A stretch of DNA of 64,000 nt from Ceriagrion tenellum (Eukaryota; Arthropoda; Insecta; Odonata; Coenagrionidae): contig OY720643.1 of assembly GCA_963169105.1 (NCBI GenBank), forward strand, positions 85,295,696 through 85,359,695. The letters run 5' to 3'. Position 1 is the stretch's first letter. Each line of letters opens with the position of its first letter. Shown piece by piece: positions 39,474-49,891 of the stretch. The notes below the pieces were generated by a model, which was not told the DNA's origin, did no database searches, and was given only the letters and a program-made list of their open reading frames with translations. Made by a program: the position numbers and the translations under genes.

Positions 39474-40386
39474 GTGGTCTAATATTTGAACATTCCGTAC
39501 TTAAGTTTCAACATGTTCCTAGGTTACCTACTCATAAATTTTCATGCGATCAGAACTACTGTCTTGCGTTTGAAGCGGTTGGCTGCGTGAACCGATTACA
39601 TTCTCAGCATGTTCAAGCACCAAAAATAGGGGCCTTGAAAACTTATAAATTAAAGCCACGGGCGTGCCTCATATTTATTGCAACGGCCGCTTGCTGTGAA
39701 ACAAACCCCCTTGAAACCATCTGCCGGAGACGAGTCTCAGGGGGGATGAAGAATTAGCCCTCAACCACCCTCTTCCACCCTCGTTAACGGGTTTCTAATT
39801 TCGTCGTGGTGGAAACGGATACAATTCGTTGATTCGCCTTGATGTTGACCACTTTACGCTCACTTGAACCTAGCCCACTAAACGTACTCTTGATGCGGGC
39901 ACCATTAGTATCACATGCGTATGATATTCCGCGTACGAAAGTAGTAGCTTGTTGTAACAGAAGGAACTTAGTGGCAGAGAACTGCGTAAAGTGTGACGCC
40001 AAAAAAGGGAAATACGATAGCTTCCCTGTGTATTTTGTAGATTGTGCATTTTATACATCTTACCACTCCTGGTTCCCAAAACTCGCGGAATATGTGGGAT
40101 GTAAATAGGTCCTATTATATTTGTTTCATCCCCAAGATGACCGACGCTATGATGACTGTATGTTTGAACTCATCCTCCAGTAATAAATCTCAAACAGTCA
40201 TGTAACTCAAAATTATGTAATGTGGTGTTGGTATGATTTCTTTCGGATATTCCTATAATTATGAAAGATAAAATGTAGCATAACGATAGCCAAAATGTGA
40301 TTACGCTCTTGTGACCTAAATAGGGACACAAGTTTCTTTTTTTGCAGTGGTTTCTCGAAAAAAGAACGCTTCGTAGGCAAAACACA

Positions 40387-40603
40387 CTTCCTGCCAAATT
40401 AGGATATGTTAAGTACACAGTTGATAACAATATCGGACGAAAGAGAGACGTATACACTGTCTTACTGGATACTTTGTAACAAATTATAAATTATTTTTAC
40501 AGACGAATATTCTTTCTTTATGATTCGTTTTTCACTCCCAATTTATAATTTAGTATTTTTAGGACATTCTGTGAATACTTATTTGCATACTATTTTTCGG
40601 AGT
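40387..40603 (+). repeat. Diverged dispersed repeat, copy 2
   Basis: Partner of 39258-39473, about 1.1 kb downstream in direct orientation. The intervening DNA is unrelated, so this is either an old interrupted duplication or two insertions of one family. Confidence 0.6.
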
Positions 40604-41379
40604 TATCAGGAAATTTTACCGAGGTTTCAGCTAAGTAGTGTCTATTATAAGTCCAGGGATGGGAATGACTACTATGCAAACTATGATGATAAATACTACT
40701 ATGATGACACTATGCAAAATAAATATAATCATTCCCATTGAGTTGTTCACCAAAATGTAGTTTATAATTATATGAGACTTCGGAGGATCGAACCTGATTT
40801 ACTACAATCATTTAACAAGTTACACTCTGATAGGTGACTGCTGTTGACAACTTTCCGCTATCCGGTGATTGTGGACTGCGATCTTTGCTCTAGTTTGTGT
40901 TACACTTAGAGACTATTAAAAAGTTTCATCAAATGTGCAAATTAAATATCCTTTCTCCGCATGAGCAAAGTTAGAGTATATTGAATTGATAGAAATTCCT
41001 CTCCTTCATTGCGTGCATACCCCAATATGTGCTTTATTTCATCTTCCTTTTACCTCCTTCTCTAGACTCCTTTTATTTCTACTAGCAAGAGTGTCTCCCA
41101 CTACACTTGCCGTAGGGTTTGCTGCACTTGTTCGTAGTACACTAGTGTTATATATGTCTGTTAGTATAAAAATAGGACATATTCCTATCTTACTTCACTA
41201 ATACACGAAATAACAATTAATGACAGCATGCTCAAGTGCTCTTTACTCCACGCCTCCCTTTTCTATATTAGTTCCGATTGTTCGCAGACGATGGGCCCCT
41301 CGTTCCAAAGGAATAATTATTGGATGTATGCGAGCAATTAACGCCTAGGAAACCTTCATCTATCAGCCAGCCTCTCTCA
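40604..41379. other. No feature identified
   Basis: A run of imperfect ACTATGATGA-like triplet-rich sequence lies at about 40655-40735. Nothing else was recognised. Confidence 0.4.
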
Positions 41380-41960
41380 ACGCTCACTCTTATGGAGGTT
41401 CATGTGCGGTTGTGAAGCCCGGTCGTGGTCGTGAGAGCCCTCCGGTAGACACGAGAGAGAGAGAGAGAGAGAGGGAACGCCGGTTCTCCATTGGTAGACT
41501 GGTTGTCGCAGTGTTATCGGGAGCAGTGGTGTTGCGACCGTATGACGTCTGATATACGATTTCGCCGCGTGCGGGGAGAATCGGGCGGCGGGGGTGGAAA
41601 GCATTCAAAGTCTCATGAAGTGCCGTTCGTTGCCATCAACAAAAGCGCCGCTGATGGAACAACAATGACATCGCCGCCGGCGTCTCTCATAATTACAGGG
41701 CTTTGTGACCTCCCTCCTCCCTATCCCCTCATCCCCCTCACCCTTTCCCCCGCACATTTCCCCCGTACCCCTCTTTGCCGACTTCGCTCCTGTAGCCTCA
41801 ACCCATTCCCCTGCTCCTTTACACTCTCCATCTCCTCTCACGCTCTCACGGATAGGGAAAGGGTTCAATATCTCCTGTGAGGTACTGCGTGGGCTTGTGG
41901 CAGGGGATGTTAGAAGACCAGCCTTCCTAAGGGAATTGATTATGGAAGACAACAAATAGA
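41380..41960. other. GC-rich patch with (GA)n, frames open on both strands
   Basis: It contains a pure GA dinucleotide run at 41453-41474, then CpG-rich and C/T-rich sequence. Frames of 70-129 codons overlap on both strands with low-complexity Pro/Ser content and no known domain. GA runs with CpG-rich flanks occur in insect promoters and enhancers (GAGA-factor sites), but no TATA or initiator is evident. Confidence 0.35.
41453..41474. repeat. (GA)n microsatellite
   Basis: Eleven perfect GA units or slightly fewer depending on where the ends are set. It could bind a GAGA-type factor. Confidence 0.85.
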
Positions 41961-43585
41961 AAGACGGAGATGATTAAATTAAAATGCTAGGCAATGGAGA
42001 GTTTTAGGGCCTCGCTCACAGCTTATTCAAGATGTGGCTTAATTGGACTAAAATAGGAATTGTGGTTGTTGGAGTGATTATCTTTTATGCACAGATTTAT
42101 GTAATACTTTGCATACGTTTACTTGTAAGTAATATGTGTAAATTAAAGTGATGATGCGTACTTCCGATTTCATGTCTTCGCAATGCTAGTGCTTCGCAAT
42201 GCTTCGCATGCTTTACAATTTAATGCTAGTTTAACACGTATCCTTATGGCATTTGAAATTTATATCGAAGTAACTCGGTGACATATACACAGATTTCCTG
42301 CTAAACGTGTAAATATATATGATTTTTACTACTATTACAGTTCCATATAAATATGAGTGTATCATGCTGAATTAAAAAGACAAATTTAATTCTCATTTTT
42401 TGTCGAAATTTCTTATTCCGCACCATAAATACAATTAATAACAATGCTTTGAGATAAACATTTCGAAATATAATTTTTGTTTCATTTTTACTACAATATG
42501 TTGGTCTATTTCCAGTGAATTAAGTGATTTACTTTAGTGAAGTGTGATGCAAGAATTTTTTTCGACTAACTTGAAAACTTATTTACATACGCAATCAATG
42601 ACTCACGATTCGCGCTTCAAAAACATTAATTTACTTACTATTTTCGTTCAATAATCGGACTACTAGCTTTATATATAGTAATCTCTTCAATGCAGCTCCG
42701 CTTATGTCCCGTGCATGTTGTTATCACGCTTAGTCGCGCAGGTTATGGTGATTCCGTGGTACATCTAACACTTTTGATTCCGCTCCTCCCACTTACAGAT
42801 TTTTTTGCAATTTTAGTCATAGTACTACAGTGCTTTTTTTAGATTTTTGTCGATGTGGCGTTGTAGGCTGTATCATTAGCTTCGATGCCACTAAATTTGT
42901 CTCCAGATTGAGTCTGTGGGTGGACGCGGATGAAATTTGACGGTTAAGCCCTCCAAAAACGCTCGTTTTGACCAAAATTTGATTTTAAAATGGCGTATTA
43001 AAAACAATTTTATCCAAATATCCGTGACAAATATTCTCTATTAATCCAACAAGTTCGATGGATATTTGAAATTTATAAATCGCATTTAGTTTTTGGGCAG
43101 TCACAATTCGTCTCAAATTCCATACCTAGAACTATTCTTGTGAATTATGAAGTTGTGATGTTGGGTGTTGTCTTTGCAGCTGCCGCTTCAAGACGAGAAA
43201 ACCAATCCGTTTTAAAATGAGAAAATTCCTTTACCTTAAGTCATAATGTGAATTTTGACATCTTTGGGAGCAATAATTGAATCAAGATGACGAATTGGTT
43301 TAGGGAATTAGGAGAAATATTACAATTTTTAAGTTTATTTTTTTGTGAAGGATCTTGCCTATAATTAAGTTTAGTGAAATGCTAGTGCTTTTGTGGATTA
43401 CGTTTAAAATATTCGGCTAATGATTGGAAATATTTTATGCAAGCTAAATTATAGCAACTGTTGCATGTTGATGTAACCATGTCTTCATTTCATGAATGGA
43501 AATCTTGCAGTATGAAAAGAGTACACTGGATTTAAGATAAGAATAATAAATGGAGATCAATTATTATTAGCTAACTAATATTTGC
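41961..43585. other. No feature identified
   Basis: AT-rich. A cluster of AATGCTAGTGCTTCGCAATGC-like short direct repeats occurs at about 42180-42235. No gene seen. Confidence 0.45.
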
Positions 43586-43610
43586 GAATTTCCACAGAGA
43601 AAGAAATCAT

Positions 43611-43684
43611 CCGCCTTGGCCGGGATTCGAACCCGGATCCCTCGATTTCTGGCCGAGTGCTTCAGCCAGTTAAGCTGTGGATGC
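43611..43684 (-). repeat. tRNA-like SINE head (left, minus strand)
   Basis: On the minus strand an A-box-like AGCTTAACTGG (43667-43677) is followed by a perfect B box GGGTTCGAATCCC (about 43622-43634), and the sequence ends CCAAGGCGG. RNA polymerase III internal promoter elements are therefore intact. The anticodon arm is not canonical, so it is a tRNA-derived SINE head and not a tRNA gene. Confidence 0.75.
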
Positions 43685-43894
43685 GGGTGACTCCCTAAAA
43701 GTGGAACTCCGTGGCTTGTCCCTGATAGCTTAAAATTTGTCAAATATGAGTGAACGCCTCTCTGTGTTTAAAGTACGATCTTTCCTCGTGGGCAGTGGCG
43801 CCAAGCGCTCAGTAGCGACTGATTGTTGCATTGTATGTCCGGCAGTCGAGAACATCTAGTCCCGTAAAGGTCACAAAAATCTACAGTGGAAGAG

Positions 43895-43970
43895 GACGCC
43901 TCGGTAGCTTAATTGGTTGAAGCACTCCGCCGGAAATTGTGGGATCCGTGTTCGAATCACGGTCAAGGCG
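43895..43970 (+). repeat. tRNA-like SINE head (right, plus strand)
   Basis: A box TAGCTTAATTGG at 43905-43916 and B box GTTCGAATC at 43950-43958 have tRNA-like spacing. CGCCT at 43897-43901 can pair with AGGCG at 43966-43970 as a partial acceptor stem. The T arm (CCGTG / CACGG) is well formed. The anticodon region is not tRNA-like. Confidence 0.78.
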
Positions 43971-44069
43971 GATGATTTTTTCTTTGTGGAAATTCGCACA
44001 TTTGTGCATTGCGGGTGACTCCGTAAAAGTGGAACTCCGGGGCTAGTCCCGGATAGCTTAAAATTTGTT

Positions 44070-45916
44070 AACTACTATTTGCTGGGACCATAACTTGCTG
44101 AAGCCATAAGTTGGCATTTTTACGCTGAATATGTAATTATGTAGACATGTAAATTATTTTCATTAATTCTAATATATCTTATATACTGAATCAGTTTATA
44201 AGAGGCAACCTGCGTAGTTAGTTTTGGCCAGTTCATATTAGAAAAATGGATATCCCGAAAGCGCGAGTATTTGAAAGAGAAACTATATGTCGTCACTGAG
44301 ATCCGTGTTTTTGAACAACCATGTGCCAAGTAAAATTTGTTTCTTTAGCATAGAATAAATGGCTTCAGTACGCAAAAAAGCTCCACTGTTTGAGATACTG
44401 AGAAGGATGACATGGTTCTTAACGCCAAATGTCATTCTTATCACTCTCCATGGTACCGTCAACTATGTCATATTGAAAGCAAATCTCGTTGGTGACTTAC
44501 GCTGAAAGGAAAATCCAGTAATGAAACTACTCAATCTAATTTGGCTACTAATTTCGTTGCGCCATTTCTCCTGGGGTGATATGATTCGGCGGAATACTGG
44601 GAGCATCCATCCGGCGCATTAGATGACTGCAGGCCGGACCAGTTAGCAGAAACTGAGCTAACATGTAATTGAGATGAATTGCGTTGGATTGCAGCGTAGG
44701 GCGCGCAATTAGCTCCTATCAACGGAGGCACAATGCCTCCCAAATCCTTGAACTAGTGCTTTCATTAGGGGCGACATCACTATTGCAGCGTGCGTTACCG
44801 TTTTGACCCTGACCCTTCGGGGGCCTCTTCCTTTGGAACGCGAGTGCGTGGCCACACGACGATGGTGCACACAATGCCTTGCTCCCTGGTGATCAAAGAG
44901 CCAAGCACCGGTCGAGAGGAGAGGCCTCGAGTTGTTGCCGGGAGGGCCTTGTCGTAGACAAGAGAAGAATCAAGTTAGCAACCCCCCCTTTTGGAGTAAT
45001 AAATTGGGCACGAGCCAGCGTTCCAGCATTGCCCCTAGTGAACATACTCAAATGCGAGTAATGGAAGCGGAGGGCAAGATGAATTAAGAGAGGCAGACCT
45101 ATGGAGATTGCCTCTTTAACCGCGATAACGAGTGCTTCTCCTTGCTCCCTTTTGTCAAACTGTGCTTAATTACGTGTTTGAAATACCAAGTGGGGTTGTT
45201 TTGCTATTGATTACATTCGTCCGCTTACGGCCCTCTATTTTTGTATGGGGAGAAAAAATGTACTAATTCATAATTTGCTCAACAATGAAACTTTCCTTAT
45301 ATACCGTCAAATAAGTACGCAGATGTAAATTAAAAGTAAACAGAAGGGAAGGAAGCTTTCGAAACAAATATAATCACCAGTTGAAATGGGACATGGAATA
45401 CAGGTACTACAATGAGACTGAAAGATGTAGCAAGAGAAAATAAAATACAATCATAATACACTGGAGTAAATGGACAATTATAGAATAACTTCATCATTGT
45501 TTTTATGCACTTCTTGTGTTGATGCTCAGTAGATCATGATATTGTTTGTAATATTACATTCACCTCATTACCGCAGTTAAAAGATGGATGCAATAAGAAG
45601 TATTCCCCATTACCGCTCGGATATTTCCGTATTTTTCACATTTCCAATCCATTGCATTGACAAATGATGTGGTACAAGGTCACTCGCACGAGTGCATATA
45701 CATAAAGGGTTAAAATTCGCCAAGAAAAAAAATTTGTGTCAAGTCAAATGATTTTTTCATGGCAAATTTCAATCCTTTGGGTATTTTTCACATGCTTGAA
45801 CTTGAGCAGTAGGCACTGGAATTCAGTTCAATAGGCCTGCTATCTTTGTTTTTCTTTGTTAGAGTAGGTTTTAGAACGCTTTCTACATTCAGGTTCTGTA
45901 TATTTGCGGTATAATT
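44070..45916. other. No gene identified; GC-richer part at 44530-45080 and one hairpin
   Basis: The GC-richer part has frames of 60-70 codons on both strands, none recognised. An imperfect 21-bp hairpin (TTAAAATTCGCCAAGAAAA / TTTTCATGGCAAATTTCAA) sits at 45710-45773. Confidence 0.4.
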
Positions 45917-46545
45917 CATCTACGTCAACATAATACCCTGCGAGCCGCTGCATGGGCCTGTGACAGGGGGTATTAGGTCATGAGTCATGTAAATATGTAA
46001 GTTTTTGGGAGATTGAATAGTGGCATGTATTATAAAAGTGTATTTAGTGGAGCTCAGTTTTTACTGTGGTCACTTATTGTGCTCGGAAAGAACGAGTTTT
46101 TGTCCCTTAATGTTCGGCAGTGCATCTCTCTTATTCTGTCGCATCTGCTAGACCTAAAGATATAGTAAGGGGTCATAATAATATTTTCTGTGTCGCCTTA
46201 AAAAAATCAGTTCAGAATTTCTCAAGCAATCTAACCTAGCGTTTAGCCTCCGACTCTCTAGGGGCTCCCTTCTTAATCCCTCTTAAAGTTGTGAGACACT
46301 ATATGTACGCTCGTAGCAGTTTTTTTAACGAATCGAGCTGCTTTATTTTGTATTTTATTAATTTTTTTGGTTTAACCTTTATGACCAGGGTCCCAAATGC
46401 TCGCGGCGTATTCGAGGTGCGGCCTAACTAGAGCAAAGTAGCATCTCCCTTTGACTTTTTCATTCGAGGGCCTTCCTATTATACGTTTAACAAAACCTAG
46501 TTTTTTTAAATGCTGTGCCACGTATGATTTGTATGTGTGATCCCA
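45917..46545 (-). mobile_element. 5'-truncated CR1/jockey-like LINE, family A
   Basis: The minus-strand copy has the family tail at 45917-46200, matching 19526-19820 block by block. It is joined to reverse-transcriptase C-terminal coding that can be followed up to about 46542. The coding is broken. The copy is more diverged than the one at 35586. Confidence 0.85.
46290..46545 (-). pseudogene. Reverse-transcriptase C-terminal remnant of a LINE
   Basis: On the minus strand the frame reads DHTYKSYVAQHLKKLGFVKR, then RCYFALVRPHLEYAASIWDP and GHKG. It then meets an in-frame TAA and continues as KINKIQNKAARFVKKTATS. LVRPHLEYAASIWDP is identical to the motif in the 35930-36346 copy, so both belong to one family. 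The stop and the later decay show it is dead. Confidence 0.85.
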
Positions 46546-46720
46546 ACGATATCTCAGAAGTTAAATTATTTCCAAGATATTCCAAGATCATTCAGGGAAT
46601 TAACAAAAAGAAAATCATCTGCTCTTGTCCAATTTTGTCAAACTTTCTTTTGCTCAGCTGTCCTTTGATTATTAATATGAATTGATTATGAGTGCCCTTT
46701 GATTATGAGTGTTTGCAAGA

Positions 46721-46958
46721 AGAACGAATGAAGAGGTATTGGACTTGATTGGAGAGGAGAGGATGATACTGGCGGAGGTTCGGAGAAGGCAGAAGATGGA
46801 TGGAGGATGCATTGAAAAGAGAAGGAATGCTGAAAAGAGTAAGAAGGAAGAACTCGTGGCGTGAAATAGGAAGGAAGAGAATAAGAATTGTGGACGAAAT
46901 TAGAAACGGAAGGCATTATGAGGACTTTAAGAGGATTCTAATGGTTGATCACGAATAG
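46721..46958 (+). pseudogene. C-terminal fragment of a second LINE type, frameshifted
   Basis: One frame from 46721 reads RTNEEVLDLIGEERMILAEV followed by RRRQK. Near 46790-46794 the frame shifts by one base and continues as RWMEDALKREGMLKRVRRK ... GRKRIRIVDEIRNGRHYED to a stop at 46956-46958. The TNEEVL...RRRQ.W...LKREGMLK..R..G...G.KR....DEI pattern is the conserved tail after RT in R1/R4/'craniofacial-development-protein 2'-type LINE ORFs. No 5' part or tail is recognised. It abuts, without a visible boundary, sequence unrelated to family A. Confidence 0.72.
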
Positions 46959-47507
46959 GAGAGAAAACAGTACGATATGCTAGAAAATAGGACCTTAGGA
47001 TAACTTTTTTTTACATTAACTCACCGATCAAGTGTTAAAATACTCAAACTAATCCTATAATATATATTTAATAAGCAATTTCTAAGTGATAGCTGTTGGT
47101 ATTTTCATACATTCATTCACATTCATGTGTGTAAGGGTGACCCAGTCTATTCCATTATTAACAAACCCTGTTAATTACGAATTTTCCGAATTTTACTGAT
47201 ATTTATAACAAATTATGCAAACATATTAAGTAATTTTACAGATTTTGAGGAAATCCGCACCCATTACTAATTTCTTTGAAAACAATACGTCAATTTTGGC
47301 ATTTCTGAAAATGTATTAGTGCACAACTGCTTCTTTTGGCGCTGTTATCAAATCCATTATAACTGTATCGATCGTTTTTATTACATATAAAAAGAATATT
47401 AGTGGATATTGGTAAGTAATGTATTTCTCATTGCCAACTTTTCCTAAATTTTTTGGCATAATTGAGGTTAGTAAAATTGGTACATCAACATAGAAAACGC
47501 GAACTCT

Positions 47508-47549
47508 AAGCAGTAAAGAGGCTCTTTTAACGTGGCTTCTTTACTGCTT
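47508..47549. repeat. Perfect 12-bp hairpin
   Basis: AAGCAGTAAAGA (47508-47519) and TCTTTACTGCTT (47538-47549) are exact complements with an 18-nt loop. Confidence 0.8.
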
Positions 47550-47654
47550 GATAGTTGCCGTTTACTTTACTGATGTTTCAATGCTACTAATCTCAATGCC
47601 CCGATATTGCCTAACATTTTGGTGGAATGGTACGGAGACTTCCGCGGTAAATTT

Positions 47655-47712
47655 AATGACCGTATTCTCTTCGGGTTTTTGCTGCGTTTATCCCGAAGAG
47701 AATACGGTCATT
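47655..47712. repeat. Perfect 21-bp hairpin bordered by a 15-bp direct repeat
   Basis: AATGACCGTATTCTCTTCGGG (one base over twenty, at 47655-47675) pairs perfectly with 47692-47712 across a 16-nt loop. CATTTTGGTGGAATG occurs at 47615-47629 and again at 47709-47723, overlapping the end of the hairpin. This combination is expected from local template switching during replication or repair. Confidence 0.9.
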
Positions 47713-47789
47713 TTGGTGGAATGTTGGTCATGAGATATATCGACCAAAATTCAAGAATTTTGTTGTTATATGTAGCTGTTATCAAAATC

Positions 47790-48470
47790 CATTTACCCTC
47801 GTCCTCTCCTCATTGCCCGGCACTCGTGCCTGATGTGCTGGCATTAGTTTCTTTCAGCACATTCGTATTGGCATTGGGATTCTGTCGCCTTTGCTCTCCT
47901 CCGTGTTGGCAGCGGAGAGGTCTGCTGGCCCGTTTTCGACCGTTAACCTCGGCGGTGATGAGAGGGTAAAGCGCATCAGAGATGCTGAGGCCGAGATTTT
48001 TCTCGTCTTTATGGGCGCAAATCGGGTAGAGGAGTTAGAGGGAAGGGAAAAGGATGTGCTAGGGGCGATTGGGTTGGGCTCGAGAGCGTTGGGAGGGGCG
48101 AGGGAATAGATGGGGATGTGGGAGGCGGGGGATTTCGTGGCCGCAGGGTGTGAGGAAAGGAGCGTCGGCCGTTGAGTGGGAGACGGAGGAGGAAATAGAA
48201 AGATTTCGCAGTCGCTCCAGGGCGATGCCAGATTGCTTGTCCTATTGGATTGGCAACCAGAATCGCGATCTGCTGCCAACCACCTTCCCGCCCTCGTCTT
48301 CAGAGTCCGGGTGCTGAAAGGGAGCGTGGTGGTTTCCGGGCTCGCCACCCGGCTCCCCGCCCAGTTCTCGTCTTCCGTTTAGCCTTTCCCTCACCCCAGT
48401 ATGTAATCGTCCCTCTCTCTCTCATTCTCGTAACTTTCCTCATTCTTAAGGTGGTTTTGGTATGACTACG
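47790..48470. other. CpG/GC-rich patch with the longest minus-strand frame, no recognised gene
   Basis: The minus strand is open for 164 codons (47854-48348) while two or three plus-strand frames are also open. The peptide is Ser/Pro/Thr-rich with no domain I know. Multi-frame openness argues for composition. It could be a CpG-rich regulatory block or a decayed exon. Confidence 0.35.
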
Positions 48471-49057
48471 TGATACGAAACATACCAATTCACTCATTTT
48501 TATTTAGTCAGCAAAAAAAAGTCCTGCTTTCAGAAATGAAATGGGTTACGTGTTAAAATGCAAAAATAAGCCACAAAATATGAAGATTTTCACGAATATG
48601 ATTTTATGACTGTATTTATCCAGCCATGGGAGCCGACTGCTGCCCTCTTTACGTAAAACTACCGCACCTTGGCTTCAATTGCAATGTGAATTTACTAGAA
48701 AATTAAAAATAAAATAGGTGGTAAGATGGCTCTATTATTATAGTATTAGTTATATTCCAATGACTTTTTGCGAGTTGATCTTAAACTTTAGCGTGCTATC
48801 TTGTTCAAACTTACATTTTTTCGTTGTAATCTAAGCTATCATTATAAGAAATGATGTTCATAGAGTCAAAATTTCCACTTTTTATGCCAAATTACCGTAA
48901 AATAGCCAGGAAACCTTGCTTTATTTTCATCTCAGTTTGCAAGACGCACTTCAAAGATGTTGAATCCAATAATAGAAAAAATAAGGAAGAAGTTGATTTC
49001 AATCGTTTCAGACGTAACCTTGTTTAAGTCCATTTTTAATAAATGATAACACTTACC
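48471..49057. other. No feature identified
   Basis: AT-rich, nothing recognised. Confidence 0.45.
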
Positions 49058-49891
49058 ATGTTTCAATCCACAGATTATATCGCCTTATGTTATGGGCAAG
49101 TTAATGTGGACGTTAGGGTATCACTCTACGCTCTACGAATCTTTGGATCGCTTATAAACCCCTTGAAAATCAACCCATCCATACTAGTTGTCACGGATGA
49201 TCAATTGTCACTGTCATTGTCGGATGATCACCAATAAACAAATGTTATTCTTAAGTCAACCAATAAACAAATGGCAGTATTGTGCCTTTACAGTTCACTG
49301 AAGAACGCATTGTTATGTAATTGAAAAGTCCCTATCAATTTCGGGATTCATACCGATTTACTTTTATTGGTACTACTAGTTTCGACGTTTCGTACTTGAA
49401 GATTACGCAGAAGCGTCAAAACTAGTAGTACCATTAATAGTAAATCTGTGGATTGAAACATAGTTGGTTTTATTATTTATTATTAAAGGAATAAGTTATT
49501 CTAACGCCACAGCCTCTTTAACAACCACTTTTCCCAGTGATTTTATGCTAAGATATTTTCTCTAGGAGTGACATTCATCCATTTTTACACAGCAGTTGTT
49601 TATTGGTTGATAAAATTAGGAGGGTGTCAATAAAATTGGTCATTCTTGACAACTAGTATGGATGCATTGATTTTCAAGGGATGTATATTCAAAATATAAG
49701 CGATCCAAAGATTCGTAGAGCGTAGAGTGATACCTTCACGTCCACGTTGACTTGCCCATAACATAAGGCGACAAATGGTACCACGTTTTAGAGTGCCATT
49801 CGAGAGTTGAAGTATTGTGCTTTTACAGTTGACTGAAGCCCGCATTGTTATTTAATGGAAAAGTCCCTTCCACTTTCGGTATTCATACCGA
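49058..49891. repeat. Nested inverted and direct repeats (foldback composite)
   Basis: Three relations overlap. (1) The 18-bp ATGTTTCAATCCACAGAT at 49058-49075 is exactly complementary to 49444-49461. (2) 49081-49204 is inverted at 49635-49770 with high identity. (3) 49274-49356 is repeated directly at 49811-49891. Inside, 49355-49446 is a hairpin, GGTACTACTAG / CTAGTAGTACC plus flanks. Its loop side reads TTGAAGA, a short stem, CAAAAC, again like a mutated hammerhead core. No coding is present. The combination suggests insertion of one palindromic element into or beside another copy. Confidence 0.85.

Larger units (their letters stand above)
43586..44069. mobile_element. Composite SINE: two tRNA-like heads in inverted orientation
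   Basis: A minus-strand tRNA-like head (43611-43684) and a plus-strand head (43895-43970) face each other across about 210 bp. Outer flanks TTTGCGAATTTCCACA (43581-43596) and TGTGGAAATTCGCACA (43985-44000) are complementary too, so the pair forms a long imperfect palindrome. Each inner or outer side carries the same 58-bp body, GCGGGTGACTCC ... GATAGCTTAAAATTTGT, at 43684-43741 and 44010-44069 in direct orientation. The same head-to-head layout recurs at 58425-58680. tRNA-derived SINEs are normally single or direct dimers. Confidence 0.8.

Noticed and set aside
40760..40870. tRNA-like or mitochondrial tRNA insertion around a GGTTCGATCC motif on the minus strand
   Set aside because: Only a B-box-like string is present; no acceptor, D or anticodon arms could be drawn.
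43611..43970. Two functional tRNA genes
   Set aside because: A and B boxes are good, but the anticodon arms are not canonical and the same heads recur with a shared body, so they are SINE heads.
46686..46916. Minus-strand 76-codon Ser/Phe-rich frame as a gene
   Set aside because: It is the antisense shadow of the plus-strand LINE C-terminal fragment.
47854..48348. 164-codon minus-strand frame as a host gene
   Set aside because: Ser/Pro/Thr-rich, no domain, and plus-strand frames are open over the same GC-rich bases; composition explains it.
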